From an uncultured Lentisphaeria bacterium (GTDB lineage Bacteria > Verrucomicrobiota > Lentisphaeria > Victivallales > Victivallaceae), in contig CAIJKT010000850.1 of assembly GCA_903821255.1 (NCBI GenBank), positions 1 to 5,703 on the forward strand: DNA of 5,703 nt. The letters are read 5' to 3'. Made by a program: the position numbers and the translations under genes. The notes beneath the pieces were generated by a model. The model made no database searches and was not told where the DNA came from. It saw only the letters and a list, made by a program, of their open reading frames with translations. Of the stretch, positions 1-4,829 are shown one piece after another. Every line of letters starts with the position of its first letter. Positions within the stretch are counted from its first letter, which is position 1.

Positions 1-30
1 AATATTATAAATAACTATACTTATAATATT
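1..30. repeat. Perfect AT-only inverted repeat at the left edge
   Basis: AATATTATAA at 1-10 is the exact reverse complement of TTATAATATT at 21-30, with a 10-base centre. The arms contain no G or C, so an RNA hairpin would be weak and a DNA-level role (operator or AT-rich promoter element) is as likely. The right arm contains TATAAT (22-27), a perfect -10 hexamer on the plus strand, but its -35 would lie outside the window. The function is unknown, and the element may belong to a gene left of the window. Confidence 0.45.
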
Positions 31-46
31 TGAAACAAAAAAAACA

Positions 47-118
47 AGTGCGAAGAATATTTTTTTCTTGAAAAAAATCGCATGAGCAGGATTTTCAGGC
101 TGAATCAGTGCGAAGAAT
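47..118. repeat. 12-base direct repeat, copies 60 bp apart, with small hairpins
   Basis: AGTGCGAAGAAT occurs at 47-58 and again at 107-118, exactly 60 bases apart. The first copy leads into an imperfect hairpin: TGCG (49-52) pairs with CGCA (79-82), and A plus seven T (59-66) pairs with seven A plus T (71-78). The second copy lies between GAATCAG (102-108) and CTGATTC (122-128), a perfect 7-bp inverted repeat. No open reading frame of note covers this stretch. On the minus strand the first hairpin is followed by eight T (37-44), so it could be a weak back-up terminator. The arms are AT-rich and this is not firm. Confidence 0.4.
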
Positions 119-183
119 TTTCTGATTCTTTGTTGCTGATACCTCAATCTAAAAAACAGCAAAAAAGACGAATTATTATGAAA

Positions 184-223
184 AGGCCTCAGTCTTTACT
201 TGTAGAAGAAAAGATTGAGGCCT
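184..223 (-). terminator. Hairpin downstream of the pseudopilin gene, likely terminator
   Basis: The arms are AGGCCTCAGTCTTT (184-197) and AAAGATTGAGGCCT (210-223), giving 14 pairs with one mismatch and a 12-base loop. The hairpin starts 60 bases past the minus-strand stop codon of the pseudopilin gene. In the minus-strand transcript the stem is followed by a short T run (181-183), with two T6 runs further on (161-166, 151-156). The single imperfect pair is G-U in the plus transcript but A-C in the minus transcript, and the adjoining T run is short. A Rho-independent terminator for the pseudopilin gene is therefore likely but not textbook. Confidence 0.6.
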
Positions 224-282
224 GATAAACGGAATTTTAGTCCAATATTCTTTTTGCGGCACGGGATGTTCATCCCAATCTG

Positions 283-1116
283 TTAATAATAGTATAATCC
301 GTCATGTCTGACCCACATGCTGTTCTCGTTCCGGTAAGTGGCGGTGTCCACATACGGGCCGTAAAGCGGACAGCCGGGAGTGTTATACAGCGCCATTGCC
401 GCCGCTTCACCTTTGGCATTGCCTGACGCCCGCGCGCCTACTACATGACCATCGACAAAAACGGCATTGCATTCGGAATTCCCCTGGTGTGCCGGCCACA
501 TAATCGGGCCGTTTCCTATAGGCGAGTAAGAGTTGTTGACTTTGTAGTAGCCGGCCGGGTTCATATCGCCGGCCACGCGGTTCTGCCTGGCGCTTTCGAC
601 AAACATCACAGTTCTAGACGCGGCGCGGCACATCGACAGCCGCACCGCTGGCTTGTTTCTGACTTGAGGCGCGAGAGCAGATAGAAACATGGAATTGAAT
701 CCGTAGTCACAAATCGTCCAGTCCGTCGAGGACGGATTGTTGATGCTTGAACTTGAATTGTTCCAGAATGCCTGATAATAATCATTGCTTCCGACCAGGC
801 GCGTTCTGGACGGACAGGTCAACTGCTTTTTAGTGACGAGTCGTGTTTGGGCAAACGATCCCGTCCAATAAGGTCCAATCTCGTTACCGCCTGCATCATA
901 ATAGCAATTCGGAACGAACATATCGTTGTTATTGGAGAGATAATTATACATCGCCAGTCCCAGTTGTTTGAAATTGTTTTTGCAACTGATGCTTTTCCCC
1001 ACTTCTCTGGCTTTGTTCAGCGCCGGAAGCAGCATGGAGGCCAAAATCGCGATGATCGCGATCACCACGAGGAGTTCAATGAGCGTAAAATTACCTTGTT
1101 GCCAACGTTTTTTCAT
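283..1116 (-). CDS. Pseudopilin-like secreted protein with prepilin-type N-terminus
   Basis: This 277-residue protein starts with a short basic leader (MKKRWQQGN) followed by FTLIELLVV and a hydrophobic helix to about residue 31, with the conserved Glu at position 14. That is the prepilin peptidase cleavage and methylation signal of type II secretion / type IV pilus proteins. It predicts export and insertion in the inner membrane, with the C-terminal domain outside the cytoplasm. The body resembles the large Lentisphaerae/Planctomycetes pseudopilin families: LNKARE after the helix, a Cys-Pro near residue 101, and a C-terminal His210-x11-Asp222-Gly223-His224 motif similar to the H-X9-DG signature. 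The residue before Phe10 is Asn rather than the usual Gly; Gly8 lies one further back. The start is set by AAGGAGG (1124-1130), seven bases upstream of ATG. Such proteins occur in many copies per genome and their individual roles are mostly unknown. No other secretion gene is present here, so this is probably a stand-alone surface or minor pilin-like protein. Confidence 0.88.
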   Translation of the reverse strand: MKKRWQQGNFTLIELLVVIAIIAILASMLLPALNKAREVGKSISCKNNFKQLGLAMYNYLSNNNDMFVPNCYYDAGGNEIGPYWTGSFAQTRLVTKKQLTCPSRTRLVGSNDYYQAFWNNSSSSINNPSSTDWTICDYGFNSMFLSALAPQVRNKPAVRLSMCRAASRTVMFVESARQNRVAGDMNPAGYYKVNNSYSPIGNGPIMWPAHQGNSECNAVFVDGHVVGARASGNAKGEAAAMALYNTPGCPLYGPYVDTATYRNENSMWVRHDGLYYY

Positions 1117-1238
1117 TTTGGAGCCTCCTTGCTTTCGGGTTTTAAAAACTATTAAATTTAACTTTTATTCAGGATTTATGGACATTTTTGCATTTCTTTA
1201 TGTACTTGTATTCTATCCGGTATACAAATATATACAAT

Positions 1239-1252
1239 TCCTATTTATAGGA
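1239..1252. promoter_or_regulatory. Palindrome over the pseudopilin promoter, candidate operator
   Basis: TCCTAT-TT-ATAGGA is a perfect 6-bp inverted repeat with a 2-base centre. It overlaps the proposed -10 hexamer (1249-1254) and transcription start of the pseudopilin gene, so a bound protein would block RNA polymerase. Which protein binds is unknown, and a palindrome this short can occur by chance in AT-rich DNA. Confidence 0.3.
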
Positions 1253-1277
1253 TAACAGATTCCGGCAGATTTGTCAA
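1249..1277 (-). promoter_or_regulatory. Sigma70-type promoter of the pseudopilin gene
   Basis: Read on the minus strand, a perfect -35 hexamer TTGACA (1277-1272) is followed by a 17-base spacer and TATCCT (1254-1249). TATCCT matches 4 of 6 consensus bases and is preceded by TGT, which makes an extended -10. Transcription would begin near 1242 and give a leader of about 126 bases before the ATG at 1116. The perfect -35, ideal spacing and TGn motif make this the best minus-strand candidate in the gap. Confidence 0.6.
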
Positions 1278-1356
1278 TACCCTAATTCAAAAAACCGTAA
1301 AAAAGAGTAAATATAGTTTTAAATTTAAGAAACTGGGAAATGTTATCCTGAAATAA

Positions 1357-1373
1357 AGAAATCCTGTATTTCT
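1357..1373. promoter_or_regulatory. Palindrome upstream of the IclR gene promoter, candidate autoregulatory operator
   Basis: AGAAAT-CCTGT-ATTTCT has perfect 6-bp arms around a 5-base centre and lies 13 bases before the proposed -35 of the IclR gene. The inner GAAAT...ATTTC half-sites recall the E. coli IclR consensus (TGGAAATNATTTCCA, from memory), but the spacing between halves is wider here. A second overlapping inverted repeat, ATCCTG (1361-1366) with CAGGAT (1382-1387), also touches the -35. IclR-family regulators commonly control their own gene, which makes this a plausible but unproven site. Confidence 0.35.
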
Positions 1374-1386
1374 GTAAGGTGCAGGA

Positions 1387-1415
1387 TTGACTTCATCGAC
1401 TTTCAAACCTATTTT
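1387..1415 (+). promoter_or_regulatory. Sigma70-type promoter of the IclR-family gene
   Basis: TTGACT (1387-1392, 5 of 6 consensus bases) is followed by a 17-base spacer and TATTTT (1410-1415, 4 of 6). Transcription would start near 1422, giving a leader of about 30 bases that contains the AGGA ribosome site. An alternative is the extended -10-like TGTTATCCT at 1341-1349, but no -35 is visible at the right distance from it. Confidence 0.5.
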
Positions 1416-1453
1416 TTCAATAGTTCAAATACGTCCAAACCACAGGAAAGATT

Positions 1454-2194
1454 ATGTCTGATGTTCCGGTAAAATCTGTTAAAAAGGCGCTGGATTTGTT
1501 TTCGCTGCTGGTTTTCGACGATCCGGAAATGCGCGGGATCGAGTTGAATGTTCTCTCCAGCCGACTGGGACTGCCGGCCAACACTGCGCATAATCTGCTG
1601 AAAACCATGTCCGTATGCGGCTATGTCGCTCAGAATTCCGCCGGCCGTTACATTGCCGGTCCCAAGAGCCGCCGCATCGGCCTGCTGAATCAGGTTGAAA
1701 ATAATAAATTCAAGGAAAAGCTGTCCGCGATGCTGGAACGCTATACCACCGAAATCAACGAAGCCATGGTCTTTGTCACTTTACACGGCGGTAAGCGCGT
1801 TGTGCTGATTCGTACCGAGCCGGTACTTCAGGCCATTCGAATCGACCAGCAAGTCGTGGATGCCGCCAGCATTTATGAACAGCCCACCGGCAGAATACTG
1901 GTGGCGTTTGCCGGACCGGATGATTACCGGCTGATTTTGAAGAACTATGGCCCGCCGGATAAACTATGGCCTGGATTTGAACGGGATGTCGAGAAGATCA
2001 GAAAGGAACGGCAATGCCTGCTTTTACCCGATACCCGCGGCATCAGCGCCTTTGCCTTGCCGGTGAATGACAGCCGGGGGCAGATGCTCGGCGCCGTCGG
2101 CTGCTATTCCCCTGCATTCAGATGTGATCAGCAGTCCAGGGATAAAATTCTTTCCGCCTTGCATCGCGCCGCTGCGGAGATTTCAGAAATATAA
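1454..2194 (+). CDS. IclR-family transcriptional regulator
   Basis: This 246-residue protein is full length for the IclR family (about 250). Residues 6-70 form the N-terminal winged helix-turn-helix: the opening SVKKALDLFSLL helix, then LNVLSSRLGLPANTAHNLLKT with the recognition helix around 41-54, and the wing around GRYIAGPKS. Residues 75-246 match the IclR effector-binding domain, with HGGKRVVLIRTE (111-122), the PTGRILVAF segment (144-152) and a C-terminal GISAFALPV...GAVGCYSP core (196-220). Family members bind DNA as dimers or tetramers, and a small metabolite, often a carboxylic acid or aromatic compound, tunes repression or activation. The ligand here cannot be read from the sequence. 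The start fits AGGA (1444-1447), six bases from ATG. The gene lies directly upstream of, and parallel to, the iron-sulfur protein gene, which makes that gene the obvious target. The 191 bp gap with its own promoter argues against obligate co-transcription. Confidence 0.93.
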   Translation: MSDVPVKSVKKALDLFSLLVFDDPEMRGIELNVLSSRLGLPANTAHNLLKTMSVCGYVAQNSAGRYIAGPKSRRIGLLNQVENNKFKEKLSAMLERYTTEINEAMVFVTLHGGKRVVLIRTEPVLQAIRIDQQVVDAASIYEQPTGRILVAFAGPDDYRLILKNYGPPDKLWPGFERDVEKIRKERQCLLLPDTRGISAFALPVNDSRGQMLGAVGCYSPAFRCDQQSRDKILSALHRAAAEISEI

Positions 2195-2220
2195 ATCGAA
2201 ATGTTTGATGCAAAATATCC

Positions 2221-2247
2221 GCACATTTCCATATTATGGAATTTTGC
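2221..2247. promoter_or_regulatory. 27-bp near-perfect palindrome, candidate regulator operator (upstream site)
   Basis: The core TTCCATA-T-TATGGAA (2227-2241) is a perfect 15-bp palindrome. It extends to arms of 13 bases (2221-2233 and 2235-2247) with 11 of 13 positions complementary. It is centred at 2234, 35 bp before the -35 box of the iron-sulfur protein gene. An extra half-site-like word TGCAAAAT (2209-2216) is the exact inverse of ATTTTGCA at 2241-2248. The size and dyad symmetry suit an IclR-family or similar dimeric regulator. A weak terminator for the IclR gene (ATGGAA stem plus four T) is a less likely reading. Confidence 0.55.
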
Positions 2248-2268
2248 AATATATTTTAACGGCCGCTG

Positions 2269-2297
2269 TTGACATTTTAAGCAATAATTAGTATTAT
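2269..2297 (+). promoter_or_regulatory. Strong sigma70-type promoter of the iron-sulfur protein gene
   Basis: A perfect TTGACA (2269-2274) is followed by exactly 17 bases and TATTAT (2292-2297, 5 of 6 consensus bases). Transcription would start near 2304, leaving a leader of about 82 bases. This is the best promoter in the window. Such a near-consensus promoter usually needs a repressor to be regulated, which fits the palindromes on either side. The leader is too short for a cobalamin riboswitch. Confidence 0.7.
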
Positions 2298-2320
2298 ATT
2301 CAGCGTATTGAACAATTTAT

Positions 2321-2337
2321 TTTCTACAATATGGAAA
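2321..2337. promoter_or_regulatory. Second, imperfect copy of the operator-like palindrome (downstream site)
   Basis: TTTCTACAATATGGAAA is an imperfect palindrome centred at 2329 that agrees with the upstream site (2226-2242) at 13 of 17 positions, including TTTC, TATGG and AA. It lies about 25 bases inside the predicted transcript. The two centres are 95 bp apart, close to nine DNA turns, so two bound dimers would face the same side of the helix. This suits roadblock or looping repression, but the assignment is inference. Confidence 0.4.
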
Positions 2338-2385
2338 CCAATAAAGTATTACTGTTAAATGCTTCCAAAATAATGGAGAAGAAAA

Positions 2386-4761
2386 ATGAACAGGGTATTG
2401 ACCGAAAAAGTTAAAGCGGAAATGTTGAATTACGGAATGGATCTGGTTGGCTTCGGACCGGTGGACCGCTGGAAGAACGCACCCTATCTTTTAAGTCCTC
2501 AGGCAATCCTGCCGGAATCGAAAACAGTCATAGTCGCAGCCATTCATATTACCGACACCTGGGCCGAAATGGGCGGCGAACCGGAGCCGCAGGATCACAG
2601 TCCGGGCGGCTGGATGGATCAGAACTCGCTGCTTGACCGTGTCGGATACCGCACTGTAAGGATGCTGAACGACCAGGGGCATCAGGCGATTGCGGTCGTC
2701 AGCTCCAACATCTGGCGTTACCGTGAATTTGAAGGCATTCCCAGCCTGTTCGCGCCCGATCTTTCGCATATGCATGCCGCTGTCGCCGCCGGCCTGGGCG
2801 AAATCGGCTGGTCAGGTCTGGCCATAACCCCTGAATTCGGCAGCCGCTGCCGTTTTATCTCAATTGTCACCGATGCCGAACTGGTGCCGACCCCGATGTA
2901 TGACGGACCTCCGCTTTGTGATATGTGCGGCGAATGCATCAAACATTGTCCTTCACGCGCCATGAAGACAGACTTTAACTCCAAACAGCCCCATGTAGTC
3001 GAAATCGGCGGCAAAACGTTCAAATATGCCAATAAGAACATCTGGCGCTGCGCCTGGGCGGAACATTTCAATCTCGACCTCAATTCCAATACTCTGAAAA
3101 CCGGCGAACACATCGACGAGAAAGTCATTTTAAACGAAATGCATTCCAAGGGTATCCGCGGACACGAACGCGGCGTATGTCAGAAAGTATGTATCCCGCC
3201 GCACTTACGCACTGAGAAGCCGAGTTTCGGCCGCGACGGCAGGATGATCGCTCAGAACCGCATCAATCAACGGTATCCGGATTCCATGCCGACCTTGCGC
3301 AAAATGCGCGATGACATCACCGCCCGCGCCGTGGCGCTGGGCATTGACCTGGTTGCGGTTGCCCCGCTGAAGGCAAACACGAAAGCCGGCAAGCTGGCGG
3401 TACAGGAAGCGCCCGGCGTCAAGACGGTGTTTGCGTTCGCTTTCCAAGTCCCGCCGGAAACCAGGAATCCTGAACTTATCCAGAAATGCCAGCAGGCCTA
3501 TGATTTTGCGGCACACCAGAAAATGCATCGCAACCTGATACGGCTGGCGAGAATGATTGAGGACTACGGATACAGCGCGGTTTCCAATACCGGTAATCCG
3601 TGTAACCCCAATCTCAGCGATGAACTGGCGGCGATGACCGATCTGGGCAAAATCGAAAAAGGCGTGTTTGTCACTCCGGAATTCGGCACTAATCAAATGA
3701 TCGGTGTAATCACGACCAGTGCTCCGGTCGATTCATCAAACCGGCTTTCAGAAAAACTGGAAAAGGATACTCCGAAAAAGCTTTCCGGCAAGGCGTTGCG
3801 CCGGAAACTGGAAATCATGGCTGAAAACAATCTGGTCAGCATGTTTGGCGCGACCCCGGCCAAAGCGTTGAATCCGGTTGCCGACCAGTTAAAGAAGATT
3901 ATTGATCCGGAAGAACTGCGCAAGAGAATCATTGACGACAATAAAGTATTGAGTTATCACGTCAAATACATTCAGACAATTATTGACGATGATTTGAAGA
4001 TCCGCAAACCGTCAGACTTTGTCTACGGCGCCAAATCTGTTATCGTGCTGGGCATGCACTATCCGGATGAACTTATCCGTAATGCCGGATTGAAGAAAAG
4101 CCAGCAGATCGGCTGTTACAACTACCATCAATTCCAGACTGCGCATGAACTGATTTTCGCGGCTTTTGAGCTGGCAACTTATCTGGACAAAATGGGTTAC
4201 AAGTCAATGATCACGCAGAATCTGCTGGGTGTCGGCTCCTACACCGATTCACCGCGCGGACCGCTGCCGGATATGCGCTGCGGCGCACTGGAAGCGGTTG
4301 CCGCCGGAATCGGCGAAATCGGTACCAGCGGCGCGCTCCTGACGCCTGAGCATGGTCCGCATCAACGGCGGATCTGTATTGTCACCGATGCCGAAATACC
4401 TTACGATCAGCCGTCAAAACCGGACGGAGTCTGTCACAAATGTAAAATTTGCGCGGAGGCATGTCCGATGACAGCAATCAAGGGAAAGAGCGTCAAACTG
4501 GATGTAGCCGGTGTTGCGGTTGATTACCCGGTTATTCCGCGTTATCGCTGCGACTGGGCAAAGCGCTACAGTCTGCATCCTGACGAAGGCCCGGCAATCA
4601 TCGGCAGTATCACCAATCCGAAGATTCCTGAAGGTGAAATCACGATTGAACAGCTTGCCGAAGGATGCAGTCAGAAAGACCCGATTATGAAATCCCGCAC
4701 CTGCATTCTTGAGCCATGTTTGAGAACTTGCCCGGCAGGAAAAAAGCAGATCAGGAAATAG
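2386..4761 (+). CDS. Three-module QueG/reductive-dehalogenase-like 4Fe-4S protein, probable corrinoid enzyme
   Basis: This 791-residue protein has no signal peptide, Tat motif or membrane helix, so it is predicted cytosolic. Three segments carry the signature seen in QueG and reductive dehalogenase (RdhA) corrinoid-binding folds: GLGEIGWSGLAITPEFG (136-152), DLGKIEKGVFVTPEFG (419-434) and GIGEIGTSGALLTPEHG (641-657). Module 1 (about 5-305) continues into a ferredoxin-type motif, Cys178/181/184/188-Pro, then Cys222, Cys265 and Cys269. Module 2 (about 307-470) has no cluster motif. Module 3 (about 470-791) has Cys683/686/689/693-Pro, Cys722, Cys761, Cys773, Cys778 and Cys782-Pro, enough for two 4Fe-4S clusters. 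By family knowledge, such proteins use base-off cobalamin and two clusters for reductive chemistry (epoxide deoxygenation or dehalogenation). The substrate here is unknown. It is about twice the usual QueG length. ATG at 2386 is preceded by GGAG (2375-2378) seven bases away. Regulation by the upstream IclR protein is likely. Cofactor binding is inferred, not shown. Confidence 0.8.
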   Translation: MNRVLTEKVKAEMLNYGMDLVGFGPVDRWKNAPYLLSPQAILPESKTVIVAAIHITDTWAEMGGEPEPQDHSPGGWMDQNSLLDRVGYRTVRMLNDQGHQAIAVVSSNIWRYREFEGIPSLFAPDLSHMHAAVAAGLGEIGWSGLAITPEFGSRCRFISIVTDAELVPTPMYDGPPLCDMCGECIKHCPSRAMKTDFNSKQPHVVEIGGKTFKYANKNIWRCAWAEHFNLDLNSNTLKTGEHIDEKVILNEMHSKGIRGHERGVCQKVCIPPHLRTEKPSFGRDGRMIAQNRINQRYPDSMPTLRKMRDDITARAVALGIDLVAVAPLKANTKAGKLAVQEAPGVKTVFAFAFQVPPETRNPELIQKCQQAYDFAAHQKMHRNLIRLARMIEDYGYSAVSNTGNPCNPNLSDELAAMTDLGKIEKGVFVTPEFGTNQMIGVITTSAPVDSSNRLSEKLEKDTPKKLSGKALRRKLEIMAENNLVSMFGATPAKALNPVADQLKKIIDPEELRKRIIDDNKVLSYHVKYIQTIIDDDLKIRKPSDFVYGAKSVIVLGMHYPDELIRNAGLKKSQQIGCYNYHQFQTAHELIFAAFELATYLDKMGYKSMITQNLLGVGSYTDSPRGPLPDMRCGALEAVAAGIGEIGTSGALLTPEHGPHQRRICIVTDAEIPYDQPSKPDGVCHKCKICAEACPMTAIKGKSVKLDVAGVAVDYPVIPRYRCDWAKRYSLHPDEGPAIIGSITNPKIPEGEITIEQLAEGCSQKDPIMKSRTCILEPCLRTCPAGKKQIRK

Positions 4762-4767
4762 TTTGAT

Positions 4768-4790
4768 CCCTGCTTAAAAGCAAGCCAGGG
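4768..4790. repeat. Small imperfect hairpin after the iron-sulfur gene
   Basis: CCCTG-CTT (4768-4775) pairs with AAG-C-CAGGG (4782-4790) with one bulged base and a 6-base loop. It begins seven bases after the stop codon of the iron-sulfur gene and just before the main terminator. It has no T run in either direction, so it may only protect the transcript end or be incidental. Confidence 0.35.
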
Positions 4791-4791
4791 T

Positions 4792-4829
4792 AAAGATACT
4801 TCAGGCACAACCTGAAGTATCTTTTTTTT
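4792..4829 (+). terminator. Strong Rho-independent terminator of the iron-sulfur gene
   Basis: AAAGATACTTCAGG (4792-4805) pairs perfectly with CCTGAAGTATCTTT (4811-4824) around a CACAA loop, and the run of eight T spans 4822-4829. It lies about 30 bases past the stop codon at 4759-4761. On the opposite strand the same stem follows the stop codon of the convergent AraC gene, whose TAA complements 4828-4830. There the stem is followed only by TTT ACCC, so termination in that direction should be weaker. Confidence 0.9.

Larger units (their letters stand above)
1117..1453. other. Divergent intergenic control region
   Basis: These 337 bases separate the minus-strand pseudopilin gene from the plus-strand IclR gene and contain no convincing gene. 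The region is AT-rich. It holds a promoter candidate in each direction (1249-1277 minus, 1387-1415 plus) and two short palindromes (1239-1252 and 1357-1373). It also has a 9-base element, TGTTATCCT, on the plus strand at 1341-1349 and on the minus strand at 1257-1249, and ATCCTG-type words at 1345, 1361 and (inverted) 1382. The predicted pseudopilin leader is about 126 bases long with no strong structure seen. Short open frames reading into it from the plus strand lack plausible ribosome sites and are not called. Confidence 0.6.

Noticed and set aside
1..128. CRISPR array or transposon end
   Set aside because: Only two 12-base repeat copies exist, there is no regular spacer series, and no transposase, terminal repeat pair or target duplication is visible.
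968..1255. Plus-strand open frames over the start of the pseudopilin gene and the intergenic region
   Set aside because: They mirror the hydrophobic N-terminus of the pseudopilin on the opposite strand and have no plausible start signal.
2195..2385. Cobalamin riboswitch in front of the corrinoid-type gene
   Set aside because: The predicted leader is only about 82 bases, AT-rich, and no B12-box-like sequence or multi-helix structure was found.
2718..3696. Long minus-strand open frames opposite the iron-sulfur gene (2718-3149 and 3205-3696)
   Set aside because: They are antisense to a gene with clear motifs, lack ribosome sites and show no recognisable domains; they follow from its codon usage.
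2386..4761. Plain annotation as epoxyqueuosine reductase (QueG)
   Set aside because: The protein is twice the usual length, has three fold copies, has signature text closer to RdhA (GLGEIG...TPEFG) and sits next to an IclR gene. The superfamily call is safe; the specific enzyme is not.
1454..4761. A single iclR / iron-sulfur operon
   Set aside because: The 191 bp gap contains a near-consensus promoter and operator-like palindromes, so independent transcription is more likely, although read-through is possible.
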